64,000 nucleotides of DNA from an uncultured Faecalibacterium sp. (GCA_934548045.1 CAKTEM010000005.1:1-64000), one strand, 5' to 3'. Counted from the first letter of the stretch, positions 47,283-55,800 are shown. A program made the numbers and translations. The notes: generated from the sequence alone by a model not told the origin.

Positions 47283-49868
47283 ATGGAGGAACAAAAGCGG
47301 CTGGTCGTCGGCATCCTCGCCCACGTTGACTCGGGAAAGACCACCCTCTCGGAGGCGATGCTCTACCGTTCCGGTGCCATCCGGAAGCTGGGCCGGGTCG
47401 ACCACAAAGACGCCTTTCTCGACACCGATACCCTCGAAAAGGCACGCGGCATCACGATATTTTCCAAACAGGCTCTTCTGACGGCAGGGGATACGTCTAT
47501 CACCCTGCTGGACACACCCGGCCATGTGGACTTTTCCACTGAGACCGAGCGCACCCTGCAGGTGCTGGATTACGCCGTCCTCGTTATCAGTGGCACCGAC
47601 GGTGTTCAGAGCCACACCGAGACGCTCTGGCGGTTGCTGCGGCGGTATCACATCCCGACCTTTGTCTTCGTCAACAAGATGGACCTGCCCGGTCTGAGCC
47701 GGGAAGAACTGCTCCATCAGCTGAACCACCGTCTTGGCGACGGCTTTGTGGATTTCGGGGCAGAGCAGGCCGACCGCGACGAGGCACTGGCCCTCTGCGA
47801 TGAGCGTCTGATGGACGCCATGTTAGAGAGCGGCGAACTGACTGCAGAGAACATCATCCCGGCCATCGCCCGGCGTCATGTCTTCCCCTGCTGGTTCGGC
47901 GCGGCACTGCGTCTGGACGGGGTGGACGAGCTGCTCTCCGGTCTGGACGAGTACACCCGTCCGGCTCCGGCACTGGATGCGTTCGGTGCGAAAATCTTCA
48001 AAGTCTCGCAGGATGAGCAGGGCGCACGGCTGACATGGCTTCGGGTCACCGGCGGCGAATTGAAAGTCAAAGCTCAGCTCTCCGGCGAGACGGACGGCGA
48101 GCCGTGGAGCGAAAAGGCAAACCAGCTCCGGCTCTATTCGGGCGCAAAGTATACGCTGGCCGAGTCGGTTCTGCCCGGTCGGGTCTGCGCCGTCACCGGC
48201 CTGACAAAGGCCAAGCCCGGCGAGGGTCTGGGTGCCGAGCGCGACAGCGACCTGCCGGTATTGGAACCCGTTTTGAGCTATCAGGTGCTTCTGCCCGAAG
48301 GTGCGGATGTCCATGCTGCCCTCGGCAAGCTCCACCGCATCGAGGAGGAAGAACCCCAGCTCCATGTGGTCTGGAATGAGACGCTGGGCGAAATTCATGT
48401 ACAATTGATGGGTGAGATTCAGCTCGAAGTGCTGAAAAGCCTTCTCGCCGAACGCTACGGCCTGAACGTCGAGTTCGGCCCGGGCGGCATCCTGTACAAG
48501 GAGACCATCACCGAGCCGATGGAGGGTGTCGGCCACTACGAACCCCTCCGCCACTATGCCGAAGTCCACCTCAAGATGGAACCCCTTCCCCGGGGCAGTG
48601 GGATGCAGTTTGCCGCCGACTGCCGGGAAGAGCAGCTGGACAAGAACTGGCAGCGGCTGGTGCTGACCCATCTGGAAGAAAAACAGCATGTCGGCGTCCT
48701 CATCGGCGCGCCGCTGACCGATATGAAGATAACGCTGATCGCAGGCAAAGCCCACCTCAAGCACACCGAGGGCGGCGATTTCCGGCAGGCGACCTACCGG
48801 GCCGTCCGTCAGGGCCTGATGATGGCGAAATGCCAGCTGCTCGAACCGTGGTATGCCTTCCGGCTGGAAATTCCGGCCGAGAACGTGGGCCGTGCCATGA
48901 GCGATATCCAGCGGATGGAGGGCAGTTTTGAGCCGCCCGAGACCGAAGCGGACGGACAGACCGCTGTCCTCACCGGCACCTGCCCGGTCGTCACCATGCG
49001 GAGCTACCCGATGGAAGTCGTCAGCTACACCCGTGGCCGTGGGCGGCTGAGCCTCACGCTGGACGGTTACCGCACCTGCCACAATGCCGAGGAGGTCATC
49101 GACGCCGTGGGCTACGAGCCGGAACACGACCTCGACAACCCGGCGGACTCGGTCTTCTGCTCCCACGGAGCCGGGTTCGTGGTGCCTTGGGAACAGGTGC
49201 GCAACCACATGCACATTGATACCGGCTGGGGCAAGACGAAGCCCTCGCCCGAGGAAGAGACGGCTCCTCGTCAGCGGCGGATGGCGGCTTACCGCGCCAC
49301 CCTCGAAGAGGATGCCGAGCTGATGAAGATTTTCGAGCAGACCTACGGCCCCATCAAGCGCGACCCATTGGCGGCGTTCCGGCCGGTGCAGAAGACCGAG
49401 CGTCCGGATTTTGCCGCCGAGCAGTGGACCATCGCCCCGGAATACCTGCTGGTGGACGGCTACAACATCATCTTCGCGTGGGATGAGCTGAACGCCCTCG
49501 CCAAAGAAAGCCTCGATGCCGCCCGGAAAAAGCTGGCGGACATCCTGTGCAACTATCAGGGATTCAAAAAGTGCGTCCTCATCCTCGTGTTCGACGCCTA
49601 CCGCGTGCCGGGCAGTCCGGGCAGTATCGAGCAGTACCACAACATCCACGTCGTCTACACCAAAGAGGCCGAGACGGCGGATATGTTCATCGAGCGTGTG
49701 ACCCATGAGATCGGCAAGGGACGCCGGGTCCGGGTCGCCACCTCCGACGGCATGGAACAGATCATCATTCTGGGTCACGGTGCGCTCCGCGTCTCCGCCC
49801 GGATGTTCCATCAGGAGGTGCAGGAGGTCGAGAAGGAGATCCGCCGCTATGTGCAGGGAGAAGAGTAA
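47283..49868 (+). CDS. Tet(M)-like ribosomal GTPase fused to Rae1/YacP ribonuclease domain
   Basis: A 861-residue fusion. Residues 1-650 match the Tet(M)/Tet(O) family of EF-G-like ribosome-protection GTPases: P-loop AHVDSGKTTL (about 13), RGITIFSKQ (about 57), DTPGHVDFSTE (about 76), NKMD (about 129), then domains II-V, including MGEIQLEVLKSLLAERYG near 375 and SYPMEVVSYTRGRG near 575. After a linker, residues 720-850 match the NYN domain of Rae1/YacP, the ribosome-associated A-site endoribonuclease: YLLVDGYNIIFAWDEL, VLILVFDAYRVPG, YTKEAETADMFIE, and VATSDGMEQIIILGHGALRVSA. The ATG 47283 follows GGAGG; a GTG nine bases earlier is less likely. Tetracycline protection is not implied. The fusion would couple a ribosome-binding GTPase to mRNA cleavage. 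Confidence 0.9.
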   Translation: MEEQKRLVVGILAHVDSGKTTLSEAMLYRSGAIRKLGRVDHKDAFLDTDTLEKARGITIFSKQALLTAGDTSITLLDTPGHVDFSTETERTLQVLDYAVLVISGTDGVQSHTETLWRLLRRYHIPTFVFVNKMDLPGLSREELLHQLNHRLGDGFVDFGAEQADRDEALALCDERLMDAMLESGELTAENIIPAIARRHVFPCWFGAALRLDGVDELLSGLDEYTRPAPALDAFGAKIFKVSQDEQGARLTWLRVTGGELKVKAQLSGETDGEPWSEKANQLRLYSGAKYTLAESVLPGRVCAVTGLTKAKPGEGLGAERDSDLPVLEPVLSYQVLLPEGADVHAALGKLHRIEEEEPQLHVVWNETLGEIHVQLMGEIQLEVLKSLLAERYGLNVEFGPGGILYKETITEPMEGVGHYEPLRHYAEVHLKMEPLPRGSGMQFAADCREEQLDKNWQRLVLTHLEEKQHVGVLIGAPLTDMKITLIAGKAHLKHTEGGDFRQATYRAVRQGLMMAKCQLLEPWYAFRLEIPAENVGRAMSDIQRMEGSFEPPETEADGQTAVLTGTCPVVTMRSYPMEVVSYTRGRGRLSLTLDGYRTCHNAEEVIDAVGYEPEHDLDNPADSVFCSHGAGFVVPWEQVRNHMHIDTGWGKTKPSPEEETAPRQRRMAAYRATLEEDAELMKIFEQTYGPIKRDPLAAFRPVQKTERPDFAAEQWTIAPEYLLVDGYNIIFAWDELNALAKESLDAARKKLADILCNYQGFKKCVLILVFDAYRVPGSPGSIEQYHNIHVVYTKEAETADMFIERVTHEIGKGRRVRVATSDGMEQIIILGHGALRVSARMFHQEVQEVEKEIRRYVQGEE

Positions 49869-49869
49869 G

Positions 49870-50781
49870 ATGGAAGAAATGACGCTGGAACGGGTCTTTG
49901 AGCTGCTTCCCGTCCGTGACCGGAACAGCCACAAGGGAAGCTTTGGCAGCGTGCTGACCGTCGCCGGGAGCGAATGGTATCGCGGCGCGGCATCGCTGGC
50001 AGTCGAGGGTGCTTTGCGCACCGGGGCCGGCATCGTGACGCTGGCAAGCGTGGAGCCGGTGCTGTCGGCGGTGACTTCCCGTCTGCCCGAGTGCTGTCTC
50101 TGCCCCTGTGAGATGGGGGCCGACGGCGGCATCTCGCCGGGTGTCCGGAACCTTGACCGCATCCGCCGTCAGAAGGCGACCGTCCTGCTGATGGGGCCAG
50201 GGCTTGGCTCATCCGCCCAGTCCGCCGCACGAGGACAGGAGACAAAGCAGCTGGTCGAAATGCTCGTGAACGGTTTCTCCGGCAGCGTCCTCCTCGATGC
50301 CGACGGCCTGAACGCTGCCGCTCTGCTTCTGGCCGAGGAAAAAAGCTTTCCTCATCCGGACGGCGAACTCGTTCTCACACCCCACCCGGGTGAGATGGCA
50401 CGCCTGACCGGCATCCCGACCCGAGAATTCAACGATTCCACGGAGAACCGTGCAAAAATTGCCCTCACATACGCGGAAAAGTGGAACGCCGTCGTCGTCC
50501 TGAAAGGTGCAGGCACAATCATCGCCTCGCCGGATGGCCGGGTCCGGGTCAACACCACCGGAAACCCCGGCCTTGCCCGTGGCGGCAGCGGCGATGTCCT
50601 CGCTGGTATGACCGCCGCCCTGCTGGCTTGCAGGCTCCCGGCCTTCGATGCCGTCAGCTGCGCCGTCTGCCTCCATGGTGCCGCCGCTGACCGCGCCATA
50701 ACCTCCCACGGCGAGTATGGGATGCTCCCCCATGATCTCTTCCCGGCCTTGGGAGAGATATTTTCGGAGCATCAGCGATAA
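49870..50781 (+). CDS. nnrD: ADP-dependent NAD(P)H-hydrate dehydratase
   Basis: Repairs the hydrated (damaged) forms of NADH and NADPH using ADP. The 303 residues show the ribokinase-like fold: RNSHKGSFGSVLTVAGSEWYRGAASLA near residue 17, LLMGPGLGSSAQ near 105, LLDADGLNA near 140, LTPHPGEMARLTG near 166 and the active-site loop GNPGLARGGSGDVLAGM near 236. The ATG 49870 is 1 base after the previous stop, with AGGGAGAAGAG upstream. The epimerase domain (NnrE) is absent and would be elsewhere. It is in the same operon as the fusion gene. Confidence 0.94.
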   Translation: MEEMTLERVFELLPVRDRNSHKGSFGSVLTVAGSEWYRGAASLAVEGALRTGAGIVTLASVEPVLSAVTSRLPECCLCPCEMGADGGISPGVRNLDRIRRQKATVLLMGPGLGSSAQSAARGQETKQLVEMLVNGFSGSVLLDADGLNAAALLLAEEKSFPHPDGELVLTPHPGEMARLTGIPTREFNDSTENRAKIALTYAEKWNAVVVLKGAGTIIASPDGRVRVNTTGNPGLARGGSGDVLAGMTAALLACRLPAFDAVSCAVCLHGAAADRAITSHGEYGMLPHDLFPALGEIFSEHQR

Positions 50782-50795
50782 CAAAAAAGCCTCCC

Positions 50796-50824
50796 TTGAC
50801 ATTTTTCAGGGGAGACTCTATAAT
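50796..50824 (+). promoter_or_regulatory. Promoter of antisense RNA, toxin locus 2
   Basis: TTGACA and TATAAT are exactly 17 bases apart, a perfect consensus. Confidence 0.85.
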
Positions 50825-50830
50825 AAGTTA

Positions 50831-50937
50831 TAGAAAAGGTGCTGCCCTGCAATGGGTCAGCTCCCTTCCGGACAATCGTTAATCAAAAAGTAAACGACCG
50901 CTCGAGTTTGGTAGGCTGTAGGCGGTCGTTACTTTTT
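50831..50937 (+). ncRNA. Putative antitoxin antisense RNA, locus 2
   Basis: An RNA of about 107 bases is predicted from the consensus promoter to the hairpin AAAAAGTAAACGACCGC/GCGGTCGTTACTTTTT (50885-50937). The hairpin is bidirectional and contains the toxin stop codon region. Its 5' part (AAGGTGCTGCCCTGCAATGG and CAGCTCCCTTCCGGACA) resembles the 5' leader of the opposing toxin mRNA (AAGGTGCTGCCTGCAACA, then GGCTCCCTCCTGACA). No ORF is present. Expression and repression of the toxin are inferred. Confidence 0.65.
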
Positions 50938-51072
50938 GCCCTGAGAATAATGTTTCGCTTTTGGACTGTCACGAAAGACATCCTTTGAGATCATCCATGT
51001 CACCTGAATGGTGCCGAGGATGATCGTTGCAAGCAATTGCAGCAGCTGAAAAACAGTATTCAAAACTTCCAT
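50929..51072 (-). CDS. Holin-like small toxin, locus 2 (47 aa)
   Basis: A 47-residue peptide, MEVLNTVFQLLQLLATIIL then GTIQVTWMISKDVFRDSPKA, ending HYSQGKK. Residues 3-28 are one hydrophobic helix and the rest is polar and basic, a pattern like the 32-residue toxin of locus 1 and other type I toxins. The ATG follows AAAGGAGGAGTTCCACT. The mRNA leader (51073-51221) is about 150 bases and contains two hairpins, ACCGCCC/GGGCGGT and TCCGGAGGA/TCCTCCGGA. The toxin role is inferred. Confidence 0.7.
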   Translation of the reverse strand: MEVLNTVFQLLQLLATIILGTIQVTWMISKDVFRDSPKAKHYSQGKK

Positions 51073-51119
51073 AGTGGAACTCCTCCTTTGGGTTTCCTGT
51101 TATGATGAACATTCGACCG

Positions 51120-51152
51120 TCCGGAGGAAAACAATAAGTAAACTCCTCCGGA
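51120..51152 (-). promoter_or_regulatory. Leader hairpin of toxin mRNA, locus 2
   Basis: TCCGGAGGA and TCCTCCGGA form a perfect 9-base stem around a 15-base loop, 48 bases before the toxin start. The stem buries a GGAGGA sequence, so it may control ribosome access or RNA stability. Confidence 0.5.
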
Positions 51153-51227
51153 CATGACTGTCAGGAGGGAGCCGACCACCTGTGTTGCAGGCAGCACCTT
51201 ACCGCCCTTTATCCGGGCGGTATTTTT

Positions 51228-51256
51228 ATTATAACATAGAAGCGGACGTGAAACAA
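51228..51256 (-). promoter_or_regulatory. Promoter of toxin gene, locus 2
   Basis: On the minus strand TTGTTT and TATAAT are 17 bases apart. The -35 box abuts the terminator of dapL (51257-51316). Confidence 0.7.
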
Positions 51257-51316
51257 CAAAAAATGCCCTGCTGACCGGACTCAGAAAAAACTGAACCGCG
51301 ACAGCAGGGCCATTTT
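51257..51316 (-). terminator. Terminator of dapF-dapL
   Basis: On the minus strand GGCCCTGCTG and CAGCAGGGC enclose an inner hairpin GTTCAG/CTGAGT and are followed by ATTTTTTGTTG. Confidence 0.8.
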
Positions 51317-51330
51317 ATTGCTTAAGAAGC

Positions 51331-52518
51331 TTACAGCTCCTTGATGGCCTTCTTGATGCGCTCAGCGGCGAGCTTGGTCTTCTCGGCATCGCCGAAAGCG
51401 GTCAGGCGGAAGTAGCCTTCGCCGCACTCACCGAAGCCGACGCCCGGGGTGCCGACGACGCCGCAGGTGTTCAGGAGCCAGTCGAAGAACTCCCAGCTCT
51501 TCATGTTGCCGGGGCAGCGCAGCCAGATGTAGGGGCTGTTCTTGCCGCCGCAGTACCAGACGCCGCACTCGTCCAGAGCATCGGCGATGACCTTTGCGTT
51601 CTGGCGGTAGTAGTCGAGGTTCTGCTGAATTTCCTTCATACCGCTCTCGGTGAAGACCGCAGCAGCCGCACGCTGGACGATGTAGGGAACACCGTTGAAC
51701 TTGGTGGTCTGGCGGCGGAGCCACAGCTTGTTCAGGCTCATGCCCTCGCGCTCCAGCTCTTTCGGAACGATGGTGTAGCCGCAGCGCGTGCCGGTGAAGC
51801 CTGCGATCTTGGAGAAGGAGCAAATTTCAATTGCACACTCGCGTGCGCCCTCGATCTCGAAGATGCTGCGTGCCAGCGCGCCGTCCGAGATGAAGCACTC
51901 GTAGGCTGCATCGTACAGGATGATGGCGTTGTTCTTCTTGGCGTAGGCGACCCACTCCTTCAGCTGCTCACGGGTGTAAGCGGCACCGGTGGGGTTGTTG
52001 GGGCTGCAGATGTAGATGATGTCAGCCTTGACGTTCTCATCCGGCATACCGAGGAAGCCGTTCTCCTGGCTGGTGCGGCCATAGATGATCTTGCGGCCGT
52101 CGGTCACGTTGTCGTCCACATAGGTGGGGTAGACGGGGTCCGGAACCAGAACGGTATTGTCGACGTCGAACAGGCCCAGCACGTTGGCGAGGTCGCTCTT
52201 TGCGCCGTCGGAGATGAAAATTTCATCCTCGTCGATTTTGGTGTCACGGGATGCGTAGTAGCCCTGAATGGCCTGCTTCAGGAAGGGATAACCCTGCTCG
52301 GGGCCGTAGCCGTGGAAGCCCTCTTTGGTACCCATCTCGTCAGCAGCGGCGTGCATGGCGTCGACCACGCACTTAGCCAGCGGCTGGGTCACGTCGCCGA
52401 TGCCCAGACGGATGATCTCCTTCTCCGGGTGTGCCTCCTGATAAGCAGCGACCTTGTGGGCGATGTCCACGAACAGGTAGCTGGCTTTCAGTTCGTTGTA
52501 ATGTTTGTTCATCTTCAT
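51331..52518 (-). CDS. dapL: LL-diaminopimelate aminotransferase
   Basis: A PLP enzyme that converts tetrahydrodipicolinate to LL-diaminopimelate in one step for lysine and peptidoglycan synthesis. The 395 residues show LGIGDVTQPL near residue 38, FHGYGPEQGYPFLKQAI near 68, SDGAKSDLANV near 103, SPNNPTGAAYTREQL near 172 and the PLP lysine in SFSKIAGFTGTRCGY near 233. ATG 52518 is preceded by GAGGGAAAG. It follows dapF by 34 bases in the same operon, so the operon makes meso-diaminopimelate from tetrahydrodipicolinate. Confidence 0.96.
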   Translation of the reverse strand: MKMNKHYNELKASYLFVDIAHKVAAYQEAHPEKEIIRLGIGDVTQPLAKCVVDAMHAAADEMGTKEGFHGYGPEQGYPFLKQAIQGYYASRDTKIDEDEIFISDGAKSDLANVLGLFDVDNTVLVPDPVYPTYVDDNVTDGRKIIYGRTSQENGFLGMPDENVKADIIYICSPNNPTGAAYTREQLKEWVAYAKKNNAIILYDAAYECFISDGALARSIFEIEGARECAIEICSFSKIAGFTGTRCGYTIVPKELEREGMSLNKLWLRRQTTKFNGVPYIVQRAAAAVFTESGMKEIQQNLDYYRQNAKVIADALDECGVWYCGGKNSPYIWLRCPGNMKSWEFFDWLLNTCGVVGTPGVGFGECGEGYFRLTAFGDAEKTKLAAERIKKAIKEL

Positions 52519-52552
52519 GGTAACTTTCCCTCACTTTTTATAATTATGATGC

Positions 52553-53401
52553 TTAAACTTCCGCTACACCCTCACACACCGTCTCAGCCGGGCCGGTCAT
52601 GAGGATATTGTTTTCGGGCAGGAGCCGGATGACCAGCTCGCCGCCCCGAAGGGTCACATGGATGTCTTCGCCGCGCGGACAGATGCCCAGCTCGGTCAGA
52701 GCCGCCACCGTTGCGCAGGTGCCGGTGCCGCAGGCGTAGGTCTCGCCGCTGCCGCGCTCCCAGACACGCATTTTCAGGTGGGTGGGGTCGGTCACGGCCA
52801 CGAACTCGGTGTTGATGCGCTCCGGGAAGTTGGGATGATGCTCAAAGTCCGGGCCGATGTCCTCCAGCCGCAGGCTGTCCACCTCGGGAACGATGGTGAC
52901 GCAGTGCGGATTGCCCACGTTGATGCAGGTGATCTTCCACGTCTTGCCGTTCACGTCCAGCGGCACGTCCACCAGCGGCGCGTCGCCCATGTTGGCGGCA
53001 GGCAGGTCAGCAGGCAGGGTGCTGTACGCGCCCATCTCCACCTGCCAGCAGTTGTTTCCCTGATACCGGACGGTCTTAGTACCGCTCTCAGTGTCAATGA
53101 GCAGGACAGGTTTTTCGGCGCACTCAGGTGCGTGTTCCCGGAGCCACTGCGCCACACAGCGGATGCCGTTGCCGCACATCCTGCCCTCGCTGCCGTCGGC
53201 GTTGAAGATGCGCATCCGTCCGTCCGCGCCCTCCGTCACCGGCGCGCAGACGCAGATGATGCCGTCCGCACCAATGGAAAAATGCCTTGCAGAAAGCTTC
53301 TCGGCAAGGGCGGAAATGTTCTCCGGAACACCGGACGTCCGGCAGTCGAGATAGATATAGTCGTTCGCACAGCCGTGCATTTTGGTAAATGATAACTTCA
53401 T
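52553..53401 (-). CDS. dapF: Diaminopimelate epimerase
   Basis: Converts LL-diaminopimelate to the meso form for lysine and cell-wall crosslinks. The 282 residues have the two catalytic cysteines: GRMCGNGIRC near residue 74 and ETYACGTGTCA near 221. Other signatures are MKLSFTKMHGCANDYIYLD at the start, SIGADGIICV near 42 and INVGNPHCVTIV near 160. I start at ATG 53401, not at an upstream in-frame start, because homologues begin here. A clear promoter lies at 53433-53461. Confidence 0.96.
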   Translation of the reverse strand: MKLSFTKMHGCANDYIYLDCRTSGVPENISALAEKLSARHFSIGADGIICVCAPVTEGADGRMRIFNADGSEGRMCGNGIRCVAQWLREHAPECAEKPVLLIDTESGTKTVRYQGNNCWQVEMGAYSTLPADLPAANMGDAPLVDVPLDVNGKTWKITCINVGNPHCVTIVPEVDSLRLEDIGPDFEHHPNFPERINTEFVAVTDPTHLKMRVWERGSGETYACGTGTCATVAALTELGICPRGEDIHVTLRGGELVIRLLPENNILMTGPAETVCEGVAEV

Positions 53402-53432
53402 AGCAGTCAGTCCCCCAAAACTCTTCTCTATT

Positions 53433-53461
53433 ATGATAAGAACCAAACGGGTTTCTGTCAA
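53433..53461 (-). promoter_or_regulatory. Promoter of dapF-dapL
   Basis: On the minus strand TTGACA and TATCAT are separated by 17 bases, about 30 bases before the dapF start. Confidence 0.8.
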
Positions 53462-53534
53462 GCGAAAAAACGGGTTTTGGAAGATATTTTCCACTTAAAA
53501 TTCTCCGGAAGTCAGCCAGATTGCAAAACAGGGC

Positions 53535-53563
53535 TTGACAACGGGCAGGGCTTGGGATATAAA
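53535..53563 (+). promoter_or_regulatory. Promoter of acpP
   Basis: TTGACA and TATAAA are 17 bases apart. The leader of about 110 bases contains the inverted repeat GGTACC-(CGGGTATGT)-GGTACC at 53599-53619. Confidence 0.7.
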
Positions 53564-53676
53564 GAAAAGGAAGAACTTTGTGCGCGGCGAAACGCCGGAG
53601 CGGTACCCGGGTATGTGGTACCCTTGTCGGCAGCGGCACAGGTTTAGAACATACAGCATAAAAAGGAGAGCGCACA

Positions 53677-53913
53677 ATGGATACGTTTGAGAAGATTCGC
53701 GCACTGCTGGCGGAGCAGCTGGACATTGACCCTGCAAAGATCACGATGGAGAGCGACATCATGAGCGATTTCGAGGCCGACAGTCTGGACATCGTCGATA
53801 TGGTGATGACCCTTGAGGACGAGTTTGGCATCGAGGTGCCGGATGACGCCATCGAGAACCTGCGCACGGTAGGCGACGTAGTAAACTTTGTGGAGAGCCA
53901 CCAGAACGGCTGA
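53677..53913 (+). CDS. acpP: Acyl carrier protein
   Basis: A 78-residue acidic four-helix protein that carries fatty-acid intermediates on a phosphopantetheine arm. The attachment serine is in FEADSLDIVDMVM near residue 36. The remaining helices (KIRALLAEQLDIDPAKI, LEDEFGIEVPDDAIENL, VGDVVNFVE) match the family. AAAGGAGAGCGCACA precedes the ATG. It is monocistronic with its own terminator. Confidence 0.97.
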   Translation: MDTFEKIRALLAEQLDIDPAKITMESDIMSDFEADSLDIVDMVMTLEDEFGIEVPDDAIENLRTVGDVVNFVESHQNG

Positions 53914-53929
53914 TTTTCAACATTGCAGG

Positions 53930-53980
53930 AAGCTCCACACACCGGCTTTGTATTCGGCAGGGCCGCAGTGGAGCTTTTAA
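53930..53980 (+). terminator. Terminator of acpP
   Basis: AAGCTCCAC and GTGGAGCTT form a 9-base stem with a structured 33-base loop, followed by TTAAT. Confidence 0.8.
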
Positions 53981-54061
53981 TATGGGTTCGTGCGGAACGT
54001 AAAATACGAAATAACGTTAAAATTGCTGTTTGGCGCACGGCCTTAGGAGGATATAATTAAA

Positions 54062-55501
54062 ATGGCAAAAGACAACAAGAAGCTTGTGCAGGCGATCACC
54101 AGTCAGGAAGACAACTTCGCACAGTGGTATACCGACATCTGCGTCAAGGCAGAGCTGGTCGAGTATTCCAGTGTCAAGGGGTTCATCATCCTGCGCCCCT
54201 ATGGTCAGGCCATCTGGGAACTCATCCAGAAGGATATGGATGCCCGGTTCAAGGCCACCGGCCACGAGAACGTGGCAATGCCCGTCCTGATCCCCGAGAG
54301 CCTGCTGCAGAAGGAAGGCGAGCTGGTCAATGGCTTCGCGCCGGAGGTGGCGTGGGTCACGATGGGCGGCTCGGATAAGCTGGAAGAGCGTCTGGCAGTC
54401 CGTCCCACCAGTGAGACCATGTTCTGCGACCACTGGTCCCGTGTGCTGCACAGCTACCGTGAGCTGCCCATGAAGTACAACCAGTGGTGCAGCGTCGTCC
54501 GCTGGGAGAAGACCACCCGTCCGTTCCTGCGCAGCCGTGAGTTCTGGTGGCAGGAAGGCCACACCATCCACGAGACCGCAGCCGAGGCCGAGGCAGAGAC
54601 CCAGCAGCAGCTGAACTGCTATGCATCCGTCTGCGAGGACGATCTGGCTATCCCTGTTGTCAAGGGCCGCAAGACCGATAAGGAGAAGTTTGCAGGCGCA
54701 GAGGCTACCTACACCATCGAGGCGATGATGAAGGACGGCAAGGCTCTGCAGAGCGGCACCAGCCATTACTTCGGCGATAAGTTCAGCAAGGCGTATGACG
54801 TGACCTTCACCGGCCGTGATAACCAGCTGCATCACCCGTTCCAGACCAGCTGGGGTGTATCCACCCGTCTGGTCGGTGCCATCATCATGACCCACGGCGA
54901 CGACGACGGCCTCATCCTGCCCCCGGCAGTCGCTCCCATTCAGGTCGTGGTCGTTCCCATCGCTGCCCATAAGCCCGGCGTCTCCGAGAAGGCCGCTGAG
55001 CTGGCAGAGAAGATCTCCAAGTATGCCCGCGTCAAGCTGGATGACAGCGACAACGCGCCCGGCTGGAAGTTCTCCCAGTGGGAGATGAAGGGCGTGCCTC
55101 TGCGCCTTGAGATCGGCCCCAAGGACCTCGAGAAGAACCAGTGCGTTCTGGTCCGCCGTGATACCCGTGAGAAGGTCTTCGTCTCTCTGGACGAGCTGGA
55201 GACCGCCATCCCGGCACAGCTGGAAGCCCTGCGCAAGGACCTGTACGAGCGCGCCCTCAAGAACCGTGAGGAGCGCACCTGGTCTGCCACCACCATGGAC
55301 GAAGTCAAGGCTCTGGCAAAGGCCAACACCGGCTACATCAAGACCATGTGGTGCGGCGACCTTGAGTGCGAGATGAAGATGAAAGAAGAGGCTGGCCTGT
55401 CCAGCCGCTGCATGCCCTTCGAGCAGGAGCATCTCAGCGATGTCTGCCCCTGCTGCGGTAAGCCTGCCAAGACCATGGTCTATTGGGGCGTGGCGTACTA
55501 A
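54062..55501 (+). CDS. proS: Prolyl-tRNA synthetase, short archaeal/eukaryotic type
   Basis: Charges tRNA-Pro. At 479 residues it is the short type without the editing (INS) domain of bacterial ProS. Class II motifs: GFIILRPYGQAIWELIQ near residue 40, VRPTSETMFCDHWS near 110, and FLRSREFWWQEGHTIHE near 155. The C-terminal zinc-type domain has CPCCGKPAKTMVYWGVAY, including the terminal tyrosine typical of this type. TTAGGAGGATATAATTAAA precedes the ATG. No T-box leader is visible in the 80 bases upstream. Confidence 0.97.
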   Translation: MAKDNKKLVQAITSQEDNFAQWYTDICVKAELVEYSSVKGFIILRPYGQAIWELIQKDMDARFKATGHENVAMPVLIPESLLQKEGELVNGFAPEVAWVTMGGSDKLEERLAVRPTSETMFCDHWSRVLHSYRELPMKYNQWCSVVRWEKTTRPFLRSREFWWQEGHTIHETAAEAEAETQQQLNCYASVCEDDLAIPVVKGRKTDKEKFAGAEATYTIEAMMKDGKALQSGTSHYFGDKFSKAYDVTFTGRDNQLHHPFQTSWGVSTRLVGAIIMTHGDDDGLILPPAVAPIQVVVVPIAAHKPGVSEKAAELAEKISKYARVKLDDSDNAPGWKFSQWEMKGVPLRLEIGPKDLEKNQCVLVRRDTREKVFVSLDELETAIPAQLEALRKDLYERALKNREERTWSATTMDEVKALAKANTGYIKTMWCGDLECEMKMKEEAGLSSRCMPFEQEHLSDVCPCCGKPAKTMVYWGVAY

Positions 55502-55560
55502 GGAGCGGAGAGGTTCGGTGGAGATGAACTGAATCTTCGCTGAAAAAGCTATAAAAGAAG

Positions 55561-55612
55561 ACCTCCCGGAGATACTGTTTTGATAACGGCAATCTCTCCG
55601 GGAGGTTTGTTG
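55561..55612 (+). terminator. Terminator of proS
   Basis: ACCTCCCGGAGA and TCTCCGGGAGGT form a perfect 12-base stem with a 22-base loop, followed by TTGTTGTTTT. Confidence 0.9.
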
Positions 55613-55648
55613 TTTTATGGGAAACCGATGTTTGATGAGTTCCCAATG

Positions 55649-55677
55649 TTGCGGTTTTGCGCAAACGATGTTATAAT
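55649..55677 (+). promoter_or_regulatory. Promoter of the deleted toxin gene, locus 3
   Basis: TTGCGG and TATAAT are separated by 17 bases. The -10 box and the 49 bases after it match the locus 2 toxin promoter and leader. Confidence 0.65.
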
Positions 55678-55725
55678 AAAAATACCGCCCGGATAAAGGG
55701 CGGTAAGGTGCTGCCTGCAATACAG

Positions 55726-55800
55726 GTGACATGGATGATCTCAAAGGATGTCTTTCGTGACAGTCCAAAAGCGAAACATTATTCTCAGGGCAAAAAGTAA
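55726..55800 (+). pseudogene. Holin-like toxin remnant, locus 3
   Basis: The last 24 codons of the toxin (VTWMISKDVFRDSPKAKHYS-QGKK) are identical to locus 2, but the leader sequence AAGGTGCTGCCTGCAATA is joined directly to them at CAGGTG. Locus 2 has CAGGTG both in the leader and at codons 22-24 of the toxin, so a deletion between these short repeats explains the loss of the start codon, ribosome binding site and N-terminal half. No start codon remains in frame. Confidence 0.8.

Noticed and set aside
47283..49868. Acquired tetracycline resistance gene
   Set aside because: The protein is only distantly Tet(M)-like, carries an extra ribonuclease domain, has native codon usage and no mobile context, so a housekeeping or rescue role is more likely.
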